A stretch of 64,000 nt of DNA from Dermatophagoides farinae. Its lineage: Eukaryota; Arthropoda; Arachnida; Sarcoptiformes; Pyroglyphidae. This document shows positions 26,579 to 36,733 of the stretch, in pieces. The position numbers were made by a program, and so were the translations under genes. The first letter of the stretch is position 1; the number at the start of each line of letters is the position of its first letter. The notes below the pieces were generated by a model. The model did no database searches. It was not told the origin of the DNA and worked only from the letters and a program-made list of their open reading frames with translations. The stretch spans positions 2,480,001-2,544,000 of the forward strand of contig NC_134681.1 of NCBI RefSeq assembly GCF_024713945.1, written 5' to 3'.

Positions 26579-27652
26579 TATTTGATCAAATCAAATCGAT
26601 TGTTTTCTATTACTGATGCTGCTGCTGCTGCTAATTGATTATTATGTATTGCTAATCAAAAAGGAACGACCAAAAATAAAAAAAAACACGCATACAAAAT
26701 CGTTTAGTGAAAAAAACAAATGATCAGAAAAAATGAAGAAAAATCATTAATTTGTTTCAATTCTTTCAAACTCTTACCTTGTGTTGTTTGCTGTTTGACA
26801 AGTTTGACGATGATGATGATGATGATGACTCTGCTCGAATCGAAATGATACGTTCTGTATTTTTTTTTTTTGTTTTTGAAAAAAACTACAAACAACAACC
26901 AAACAGAAAAAAAACTGGAAATATTAAACGAAAATAACAACAACAACAACAACAGCTTGTTGATGTCAAAGACAAATTCGGCCACAACAACGACGAAAAC
27001 AAGGTATGGGATACATATATATATAAATAAATGATGATGATGATGATATTATGAAAAAAAAGAATGTTTGTGAGAGAAAGTCATCATTATTTTGTGTGGA
27101 AAAAAAATGAAGAGTAAACGTTAATGAAAAGCTGGATATAGTAAATATAAAGAGATAAATAAATAAATAGTCAACAGATGTGAAACCTGGACTATAGAAA
27201 CAAAAAGAGAAATTCAATTTTTTTCTGTTTTTTTTGGCTGAATCGACATCGATGTCATATCGATAATGGATAATGATAATAATCAGAACAAAAAAAAAAA
27301 TATTCAAATGTCAGCTGTTTTTTCTTCTATCTCTATCATTATATGACAATGAGATAATCGATCCATCAACAATGATGATTTCAATCAATCAATCAATTGA
27401 TGACTTATAGAAATTTTTTTTTCATAATTAATAACCAAGTTGATTTTATTAATTTTTTCCTCATTAATTGAAAACAAAAAAAAACTTGCATCATTTGTGA
27501 ATAAGTAGTCAAATATTTAGAATGAAATAGATCTGGATTATTATGTTGCTGTTGTTGGTTAATTTTCAATCAAATAATTCTCGTTCATTTTATCAATGAT
27601 AATCAGATGATAATGAAGATTGGCAGATAATTTTTTAAGATTTTTTTTCTCA
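26579..27652. other. Intergenic stretch between SOD and the glycine-rich peptide gene
   Basis: About 1.1 kb holding the SOD upstream region and the 3' flank of the glycine-rich gene. GCT, GAT and ACA triplet repeats and poly-A/T are visible. A minus-strand AATAAA (plus tttatt, 27445-27450), about 200 nt past the peptide stop, is a candidate polyadenylation signal. No coding frame is convincing. Confidence 0.5.
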
Positions 27653-27958
27653 TTAAAATCGGCCACGTCTACCGGTACGTCTACCACCACTACCACCATT
27701 AGCACCACCACCACGACGATTAAAAATACCACCAAAAAATGGTCCACGACCATTAGCGCCGCTATTAGAACGACCTCCATTACCGACACCACCAATAGCA
27801 CCACCACCATTACTGCCACTTTGACCCAATGATAATGGAGTTATATGATTATAATTACGTGGTCGTCGTCTTTGCGCATAGGTTTCATCAATTAGAAACA
27901 TTGAACCAAATGCAATGATGGCCATAACCATCATGATGGATGATGATAAGAAACGCAT
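27653..27958 (-). CDS. Short secreted Gly/Arg-rich peptide, function unknown
   Basis: Single-exon frame of 101 residues from the ATG at 27958 (A at -3). An in-frame start-like codon 23 residues upstream is less likely because it precedes the signal sequence. Residues 1 to about 29 are a clear signal peptide (hydrophobic MMVMAIIAFGSMFL, small residues, cleavage likely after TYAQ). The mature part begins RRRPRN, then becomes a low-complexity Gly/Asn/Arg/Ser region and ends GRRTGRRGRF. It has no cysteines in the mature part and a strong positive charge. Such peptides can be structural (cuticle, silk, gut lining) or antimicrobial. I recognise no family and assign no function. A TATA box at 28031-28040 supports a real transcription unit. 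It is not an RFamide precursor, because no Gly follows the terminal RF. Confidence 0.72.
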   Translation of the reverse strand: MRFLSSSIMMVMAIIAFGSMFLIDETYAQRRRPRNYNHITPLSLGQSGSNGGGAIGGVGNGGRSNSGANGRGPFFGGIFNRRGGGANGGSGGRRTGRRGRF

Positions 27959-28030
27959 TTTGAATGGAAGAATTAAGATGGCTAGTTTCAAAATAAAAGC
28001 AATTGAATGATGAAAAAAAATTTCCAATCG

Positions 28031-28040
28031 TTTTTATATA
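28031..28040 (-). promoter_or_regulatory. TATA box of the glycine-rich peptide gene
   Basis: The minus strand reads TATATAAAAA, 73-82 nt upstream of the ATG at 27958. Initiation about 30 nt downstream would give a short 5' leader of roughly 45 nt. It is the clearest core-promoter element in the window. Confidence 0.6.
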
Positions 28041-30040
28041 CACGAGCACCCATTCTTTCATCGAATATATGAATCATGAATTTCTTTATTCAATACACGA
28101 ACGCAATGTACCAATTTTTCCTGTTTTTCTTATTCATTTGATTACACAAGGTTGTAAAAGATATTTGTGTGTTATCACTTGAATCATTATTTACCTGCTA
28201 CTGATGTGTGATCATCATCATGCGGTTGACATTGAAAAATTGAATATTTAATTCTGGTTTCCACTACGCTGTCTTTATTTACAATTTGATCAATGAATCA
28301 ATCAATCAATTGATTTAGATTTTAGATTTCAAAGCAAAACGAATTTTTCTTTTTCCTCCTTTTTTCTACATTTATTTGTGTAATAATTGGGCGTGTTGAA
28401 TTATTCAGACAAAAAGAAGACACACTAAATGATTACATGATCCATTTGAAATCATGAAATCAAGTATCATCAAATATTGATTTATTTATGATTAATTTGT
28501 ATAAAACTTGGAAAATAAATCGATTCGAATCAAATAAAACTAGTCAAAATTTTCAACTATTTTTGGCCTTGAAATGAATTTAAATTTTATTCCGTCATTG
28601 TGATCAAGAATAAATAAATGAAAACCTCCGGCAAATTTTGTTTGTTTTGCATTGTTTGGTGTTTTTTTATACGTTTTATTTTATTGGCAATTTCCTTCTT
28701 TTTCATGATTTTCAATCACGAGGTTTTATTATTATTATTATTATTATTATTACTGATTATTGATTTTTTCTCACTTTACTACCTGACGAAAATATATCTG
28801 ATCAATAAATGCCAGTATGTCTTGTCATGTGATGATGTTGATGATGATATCAGTAATCAACAATGACAATCCAACTGGAATGATGATGAGAAAGTATTCT
28901 TTTTTCCCACACTTAAAAAAAATCTCAATAATCCATCGAATGATCAATTGATTATCATCTAATTTTGATGAATAAATATAGAAAAATTCTGAAAGTAAAT
29001 AATTATTACCATAGGAAAAAAATTTTTTTTTTCACAAAAAAAACTACACCTGACAAATTATTATTCCGTGATTAAACTGATTTCATAGGATTATCATCAT
29101 ATAACAGAAAAAAGTATTACGTACGTTTTAAAAATAGAAAAAATTGGATCATTCATCGTCATTAGATGGATTGTGTTAATCGCACCTTATCAGCTCGATC
29201 CCATTTTTTTTTCTTCAAAACCACTACCAATCATTATCATTATTCTTTTTCTCTCTCTCTCTCAATATATATGTAGAATTTCTTTATACTTTGATATATG
29301 ATGACAAAATAAATTTTTTTTTATTTATCAATAAAATATGCGCCCACAAACTATGGATTTAGAATGATATAAAATATGTTTCTCTTCTATGGTAATCTAT
29401 ACATATAGCCTTGTTCATTTTGTTTGACTGGTTAGTTGGTTGGTTACAATTGTTTTTTCTCTTGCTGATAATTCCTTCGATGATGATGATGATGATGATG
29501 ATGATGATAATATGAAATACAATTGATTTTGATATATGCGATAACACATGGTGACAATTAGTTATTGTTTTTTTTTATCTACCTAATTCCAAGTTAGAAT
29601 AGACCAGAGAAAAAAAAATCTAGTCAAGATCTTATTTCATTTTCATACGACCACACACACACACACACAGGGACACACAGCTGATAATTTATCGGGTTAC
29701 TATGATGGTATTTTTTTTTCATTTGTTGTTTCTCACTAAATCAATAATTTTTATTTTTTTTTTTTTTTGTTGGAATGAAATCCTTTTCTCTATTAATTAA
29801 TCAACTACCAGAAAAATGAGTTTGTGTTTGCATCTAAATTTTATTATTTATTTCACACACACACACACACGGATCCACGTACATGTGTCAATTGTTGCAT
29901 TTTGGATAATTTTTTTTCTTTGCCTTTGTTTTCTTGTTCTCATTTTTTTTATCATTTAGATAAGAGCCATGTTATTTTCATTGAATTGAATTTGAATTTA
30001 ATCTTTCATCGTGACGACAAAACAAAACAAAAAAGAAATA
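28041..30040. other. Divergent intergenic region between peptide and RING-PCMT genes
   Basis: About 2 kb between two genes transcribed away from each other. It contains ATT and GAT triplet repeats, CA repeats near 29652 and 29857, and poly-T. A pyrimidine-rich tract ending in TTTAG at 29959 could be the acceptor of a 5' UTR intron of the RING-PCMT gene. A six-codon upstream frame starts at ATG 29969 and stops before the main ATG. Confidence 0.45.
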
Positions 30041-31111
30041 ATGGGTTTCGATCAAACACGTTTTGAAACAAAAATCAGTGATGAATTCCTATGTCCAATT
30101 TGTCTGGATGTATTGGATAATCCTGTTTATTTACCAAATTGTGATCATGTTTTCTGTAATGAATGTATTAAAAATTGGATGATGATGAATAAAAGTCAAA
30201 CCTGTCCAATGGATCGTAAACCATCGGATCCAAATCAGTTTCAGCAGCCATTACGTTCGTTTTGTAATCTATTGAATCGTTTGAATATACGTTGTCAATA
30301 TAAAACTTGTAATAGATTCATAAAATTATCCGAATTACAACAACATGAACAGAATTGTTTCCAGAATCCTGATAATCTTAATAAAGAAATCATCTGTCCA
30401 GGTAAGTGTATGGTGGCAAAAACATAGACATGATAAAAATTGATAATTTTCAAATTCTAGATTGTGATTCACGGATAAAAATCACTGAAAATGGACACAA
30501 TTGTTTGGATCATCTGAAATCGATGATGGAAAAATTAACAACAAAAAATAATCAATTAGAAACAATAATAACAAAGAAAAATGAACAGATTCAACAACAA
30601 CTGAAAACGATTGAAACGACGAAAAAAACATTTCAAAAGGAAAAATTTGAAATGGAAAAAACAATACAACAATTACGTGAAGAAATTCAAGCTAAAAATG
30701 ATGTACTTGAATTGGCTAATATTAATATCAATGATAATGATAACCAAACAAACAGTTTACAATCATCACCATTATTATTACCATCACCATTATTACCATT
30801 ATCAATGATGAACAATAATAATGAAGCTTCATCATCAGCCGATATAATATCACCACGTAGACCACGTAGACATGCACCACCGGCACCGCCACCGCCATCA
30901 TCATTGAAACCACAACCGCCACCACGTCCATTATCAACAACTTTGCCAATCAATGAAATGAATAGTTTATTAATTAATGATGAAATGTCGAATGATCTTA
31001 AATCAGATTATAATTATAATAGACCAAAGTTAATGAATTTTAAATCAATTAATTATAAATTATATTATAATAATGGTAATGATAATAATCAAGAGGATTC
31101 ATTATCATCTG

Positions 31112-31142
<31 letters not shown>

Positions 31143-32043
31143 TTCGTTATCATTACAACCACAACCACAATCAACAACAACAACAACTCCAACAACAACA
31201 ACATCGACATCAACATCAGTATTTGATATGTCACGTGTTCGACAGTTTTTAAATCAAAAAATTACACTTATTGATCCGATAACACATTATAATCAGATGA
31301 ATAATAATTCAAAAAATTTAAATGTTCATCGTACATTTGCTGCGGTTGATCGACGTCATTTTTATGGTACAAATGCAAATATTGATAAAATCATTTCGAT
31401 AGCCGCTGGTAGGAAAAATTCTCATTCATTTCCATTAAAATATGAGATTCGTCTATTGGAATATATTGGTATGTGTTTCCTGTTATTTGTATTTTCTATT
31501 GTTCTTGTGTCCTGAATTTCTGAAATTTTTTTCCAATTCAATTTAGAACCATTTTTACGACGAAATTCACGTGTATTAGACATTGGTTCCGGTATGGGTC
31601 ATTTAACTTGTTGTCTAGCAAATCTATGTCAATTTGTAGTCGGTGTTGATAATGTCAAAGAATTGGTGACAAAATCACAGGAAATTGTGGCGAAAAATTA
31701 TCAAAATTTACAACTTTGTTTCTGCAAAACTGATGGCCGTAATGGTTGTGAAAATTATTCACCATATGATCTAATACTGATCGAACCAATCATTCGTAAT
31801 GGTACTGTACCAGAGAAATTATTTCGACAATTAAAACCAAATGGTTCAATTGTGGCCATTGTACGTCTTATGGAAGAACAACAACAGCAGCCACAATTAC
31901 AACTACCACAACAATTACAACTACAATCGAATCGATTTCAATTAGTACGATTCATTAAAATGAATAATGGACAAATAACGGTAGAAATTCTTTGCAATGA
32001 TCATGATTGGCTCGTACAGAATCATAAGGATAATTTTCATTGA
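30041..32043 (+). CDS. NRDP1-like RING E3 ligase fused to a protein-isoaspartyl methyltransferase (PCMT) domain
   Basis: Three exons: 30041-30401, 30461-31468 and 31547-32043. The introns are 59 and 78 bp, both phase 1. The product is 621 residues. Residues 1-58 (MGFDQTRF..) match the NRDP1/RNF41 start, with a RING of C18, C21, C34, H36, C39, C42, C55 and D58. A TRAF/NRDP1-type zinc-finger segment follows (about 85-135), then a coiled coil (about 139-200), a disordered Pro/Ser/Thr linker and, from about 395, a PCMT fold. That fold has AAVDRRHFYG (414-423), the SAM-binding motif VLDIGSGMG (466-474), the acidic Asp491, the DGR motif (519-521) and LKPNGSIVAIV. A Gln-rich insert sits near the end. 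NRDP1 normally ends in a USP8-binding domain, which is absent. The single 1,008-nt middle exon encodes coiled coil, linker and PCMT start, so the fusion does not rest on a gene-model join. The expected role is ubiquitination and/or methylation or recognition of isoaspartyl proteins (inference). An in-frame ATG at 31228 could start a free PCMT form. Confidence 0.9.
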
Positions 32044-32157
32044 TAATTATCAAGGATTTTTTTTCTATTTAATTTCCAATTTCTATTTGTTTTTGTTTTC
32101 CTATTTTTGTTTGTTTGTTTGTTTGTTTCTTTCACACATTATATAATCTAATGAATG

Positions 32158-32163
32158 AATAAA
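32158..32163 (+). terminator. Candidate polyadenylation signal of the RING-PCMT gene
   Basis: AATAAA, 115 nt downstream of the stop codon, after a T-rich (TTTG)n stretch. In such A+T-rich DNA the hexamer is common, so the evidence is mainly position. Confidence 0.4.
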
Positions 32164-34345
32164 TATGATCAAATTTCAAATTATGAAAAAAAAACAAAAA
32201 AAAAATTTCATTTTTATTTGTTTTTTATTTTTTTTATTTTTGGGGGGGGGAGAGAGAGGGCAAACATGCATCCAATACATTTAAAGAAATTCAGTAAAAT
32301 TGAACAAAAAACGGAAAATTTCTTCTACGGCCAATGTCTAATCATTATCATTATCATCATCATCGATGATTATCATTTGCTTCCAATTTTGATTTTTTTT
32401 CTTTTTTTTTGGTAAAATGATATCATTATTCGATTCGTTTATTCATTTGAAATAAATATTTATATATGTGTGATGCATTACTGTTTGTTTAAAAAAAAAT
32501 GGATTGAATGAAAGAAAAAATATATATGGCAATATATCTTGAAATTTGATATCTACCACCAATCTTATTCAATTGATTATTCAATTAGATTAATCATAAA
32601 TGAGAAAACGATTGATTGATTGATTGATGATTGTATGCGTGTGTGTGTGTGTGTGAATTTTCAAGAATTTTTCTTTCTTTTTCTTTCTGGTTTATTCATA
32701 GGATAAAATCCAAAAAAAAGACGATTGAGATGATTGTGTTGAAAAAGTGAGAGAGAGAGAGAAGATAGGAACAAAAAATCAGCACATTGATTCGAATCCA
32801 AGAAAAATTATGAAATCATATCATTATAAAATTTGATATGCATTGCATTTGCCGTTTGACGTTTTATATATACATCGAAACAATTATTGGCCGGTTTCCG
32901 TCCATCATTTAAAACATGTGATATGTTTTTTTTTAACAAAAAAAATTAAAAACTGACCAATGACAATGACCTCTTCCTTTTTCTCCACTTGTTGATTCAT
33001 TCATTCATTTATTCATCCATATTGTTGTTCATTTAAATGTGGTAGTTTGGACGAAAAAACACTCAATATTTTTAGATTTTAATGGCAATTATTGACTTGT
33101 TTATCATCAATAAATTCATTTTTTTCTCTTCATTTTTTTTCCATTCGTTCAGAGTTTTCGCATCATCAATGATATTAAATGTGGAATTCAAACTGATGAA
33201 TACAGAAAAAATGAACCAAAATAAAACTAAACTAAACTTTGTCGTTGAAGATTTCATTTCATTTCTGTTTTTGCATTGCTTTGTTTCCCCTTTGGAATGG
33301 TTGGTTAGTGGGTTTTATTTGAAAACTGATGTGATAATCATGATCATGATGATGGTGGTGGTGGGGATGGTATTTGGGGATGGAAAATGGGAGAGAGAGA
33401 GAAAATTTTTATCTTCAATTTTTTTTTCTTTTTGGATAAAGTTTATTGATAAATAGATGTGATCATCATCATCATAATCAAATAAATAACCACAGTGAGA
33501 GAGAGAGAGAGAAATATTTCAATTTATCTATCTCGTGATTCTATTTTTTTTTCAAAATTCGTCGTCATCAATGATTGTCACTAATAATAATAATAATAAT
33601 AATAATCGATTATCGAAAATCTTCCTATTTTTCTGATTATAAGGGCAAACAAAAAATTGACAGGGAAAAAAAGTTAAAGTCAAACATTTTTGAAGCAGTC
33701 CCAGGCAGTTTCACATCAACTGTCAACAACAACAAAACAATCAAAAAAAACAAATTTTTTTCTCTTGGTTCTGCCGGTCATTTGAATTCGGTATTCAATT
33801 TGATTGATCAAAGAAGAATCCATTCATCTTGCTTTTTCTCACGTCTAAATTGGTTTCGTTTCGCGGTCAAATCGTCACATCAATCAACAAATTCTTCAAT
33901 TTTTTTTTGGATACAACAAAAAAGCGTGTGTATAACGCGAACGTTTTTGTAATTAGTTCGATGGTGGGTGTGTGCGTTTTTACGATTCTTGATTGATTCA
34001 AACATTTTTGATTGAAATTTGAATTCCAAATAATTGGAATGAAGTCGATCGATTGTGTCGTGGAATTCGTTTATAAACAAATTATTCACTTTATTACATT
34101 CACCTCCACTTGGATGGTATTGTAATAATTCATAATATAAATTATTGAAATTGAAAAGAAAAATTATCGAATCGATAAATAAATTATCATCATCATCAAT
34201 ATCATTGTTATTGGCCCTATAAGCAAAAACGAACGAAAAGAAATTATCGCCTATATTGTATACGAAATTTTCCTACAATTCAATTTGATTCAATCAAAAA
34301 AAAATATACACTACAATATTCTATTAATCTGTGAAATAAAAAAAA
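32164..34345. other. Intergenic stretch upstream of the mitochondrial carrier
   Basis: About 2.2 kb of A+T-rich DNA with a G9 run at 32242-32250, GT repeats near 32640, GA runs near 32750 and 33497, and AATAAT repeats near 33583. Open frames are compositionally like the non-coding background, and I see no domain in them. Confidence 0.5.
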
Positions 34346-35404
34346 ATGGCTTCACCAATTGATTTCGTATCCGGATGTGTCGGTGGCGCTGCTGGCGTTA
34401 TTATTGGTCATCCATTCGATACCGTTAAAGTGATCATGCAGACAAGTCAACAACATATATCGGCCATGTCTGTCATACGTAATTGTTCGGTAGATATTTT
34501 TTTCTCCTCACTATTTTAATGAAAAATATTTCAAGGAGAAAATCATATCTTTTATACCGTTTTTTCTATTTCTTCTTCATAGATATCTTCACTTTATAAA
34601 GGAATTAGGGCACCATTAACCGGATTAGCAGCGATAAATGCTGTTGTATTTGGTGTATATGGATCAGTGATGCGTTTCTGTCCTGGACAATCTCGACAAC
34701 AAGATCTTACTTGGAGCGGTATAGCCGGCCTGTTTGCCGGTATGACACAATCTATAATAAGTTCACCAATGGAATTGGTTAAAACACGTGCACAATTAAA
34801 TTCAATAACCGAATGGGATTGTATGAAACGAATCCTGCGAAATGAAGGTGGTCTACGTGGATTATATCGTGGATTCGGTATAACACTTGCACGTGATTGT
34901 CCAGCATTTGCAACTTATTTTTTCACTTATGAATGGATGATTGGTAATCTTCAACAAAAATCCAAAAAAAATCAATCGGCATTAGCAACAGAACAGCCAT
35001 CTACATTTGACATGTTGGCTGCTGGTGGTACTGCAGGTGCATTATCATGGTTAGTTATCTATCCATTAGATGTGATCAAATCCCGTATACAGGCAGATAA
35101 TCGTTATAAATCTGTTTCACATTGTTTACGTGAAATAATCGATCGTGAAGGATTCAATGTATTGATGCGTGGATGTAGCCCTACATTAATACGCGCATTT
35201 CCCGCAAATGGTGCTACATTTGTTGTTGTAACGTGGACATTATTTGCATACGAAAAATATGTTAATCAATCAACAAATCATTTATTTAGATCTAGCAATA
35301 TTCGAAGTGTCACATCAACCACTGCTGCTGCTAATACAGCTGCAACAAAAACGTCGACAGCAACAACAAAAACCAATGATAAATCGTCATTAATACAAGA
35401 ATAG
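34346..35404 (+). CDS. SLC25A29: SLC25A29-like mitochondrial carrier (basic amino acids)
   Basis: Inner-mitochondrial-membrane carrier with two exons, 34346-34489 and 34583-35404, joined in phase 0 across a 93-bp intron. The product is 321 residues. The three-fold carrier repeat is complete by its signatures: PFDTVK at 23-28, PMELVK at 110-115 and PLDVIK at 209-214. GVIIGHPFD, INAVVFGVYG, SPMELVKTR, GGTAGALSW and RAFPANGATF favour the SLC25A29 group, which in mammals carries arginine, lysine and ornithine. SLC25A45/47/48 are the next best options. The loop between the first signature and LYKG is about 8 residues shorter than in the vertebrate protein and lacks its usual acidic-Gly motif. In-frame stops in and next to the intron rule out a longer exon. 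The C-terminal tail is a Thr/Ala-rich extension. The start has good context (AAAAAATGG). Confidence 0.9.
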
Positions 35405-35414
35405 TAATTACGAT

Positions 35415-35424
35415 AATAAATAAA
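35415..35424 (+). terminator. Overlapping polyadenylation hexamers after the carrier gene
   Basis: Two overlapping AATAAA hexamers begin 11 nt after the stop codon. If used, the 3' UTR would be very short, which is plausible in a compact genome. Confidence 0.35.
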
Positions 35425-36733
35425 AAACGAAAACAGAACATAATATTCGCCATTTCTATAAATGACCATAATTATATTAAATTTAACATAAATTCAATAA
35501 TTTTTTTTGTGCACTTGACATTTTCGATGTTATTGATTCTCATTTTTTCTTAACAAATGTTTATTTTTTTCCACACAGTATTTCGCATAGTAGTAGTAGT
35601 GGTAGTAGTAGCAGTAGTAGAATTTATAAAATGACAATTTGACATTTTTTTTGAAATCGATAATAAAAAAAACCAGAAATAAATCAAACACTCGAATATT
35701 GTAATACAGTAAAAACTGGTGAATGTTAAAAAACCGTTCACCTTTTGTTTCTTACAACTTTATCACACTTGTTGATTCGTGAGAGAAAAAAAAATTACGA
35801 TTCTGACAATTTGAATTTTTTTTTGGTAGTTAGTATTTCTGTCAATAGACGACAGCACTTGTTTCAAAAAAAAAAATTTGTCAATTTCATTTTTTTTCAT
35901 AGGTTATTTTTTTATCGATTAAATATCAATCATCATATATCAATTATTATTGTAATTATTTATTTCATTTTTAAATAAATTTGAATTATAATTAATTAAT
36001 TAATTAAAATTATATATTATTATAAAGAATTTACAATGTACAATTGTTCAATAATTCACATGAACATTATATGGCATTATATCATGATGATGATAAATTT
36101 ATAATAATGAATGATGATGATTGTATATACGTTGGTTGTGGCAAAAAAATGCATTCAATTTGTCTATGGTTTTTAGCATAACAGAATTATTTTTTCAATG
36201 GAAATAGGCCTGTTCAAATTCATTGGTATTCTGGTGTTAAGAAAATTGTATATCCTGGAGGTAATATTTACAGTTAACATTAAATATTTGGAATTGGAAA
36301 AATGAGAAAAAAATCTCAGAACAGTTGTGTATGTACGGGGGGGGGAAGAAATCAAAAAAAGAAAAAGAAAATCTGTATAAAAAAAAAATAATAATCACAG
36401 TCAAATATGTCGACACAATTACGGAAATTGAACGCGAAACGAATCAATAATCAATCAATTAAGGGAAATAGAAATATTATTAGTAGGTAGGTAATTAATA
36501 AGAGCATTTTAAAATATATTTGAACAGCCCTTTTTTTAATATACAAGAATCGGGGTGAGAAAAAAATCAATAATACATTGAAAAAAATCCTACCGGGAAA
36601 AGAGGGCAAACTTTGTACAGTAACAGTTATATTGTTTTGAAATATTGGTATAAAAAAGGCGTGGCTTACATAGACTTTTTTCCCCATTTTTTTCAATGTA
36701 CAAACGTGGCCAATTTGAATGATTGTTTGTTTT
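35425..36733. other. Convergent intergenic region between carrier and Fat-like genes
   Basis: About 1.3 kb holding both 3' ends. It is A+T-rich, with a TTAATTAATTAATTAA run near 35990, a G9 run at 36337-36345 and several TTTATT hexamers that could serve the minus-strand gene. No coding frame is supported. Confidence 0.5.

Noticed and set aside
27653-27700. C-terminal RRGRF as an RFamide neuropeptide
   Set aside because: Amidation needs a Gly after RF, and the chain stops at F. The precursor also lacks repeated peptide copies.
30687-30953. Gly-rich minus-strand frames opposite the RING-PCMT linker
   Set aside because: They mirror the Pro/Ser/Thr codons of the linker, and the plus-strand frame has matched splice phases and domains.
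33575-33952. 125-residue plus-strand frame upstream of the carrier
   Set aside because: It begins with an Ile run from an AATAAT repeat, and the rest shows no motif. Probably chance.
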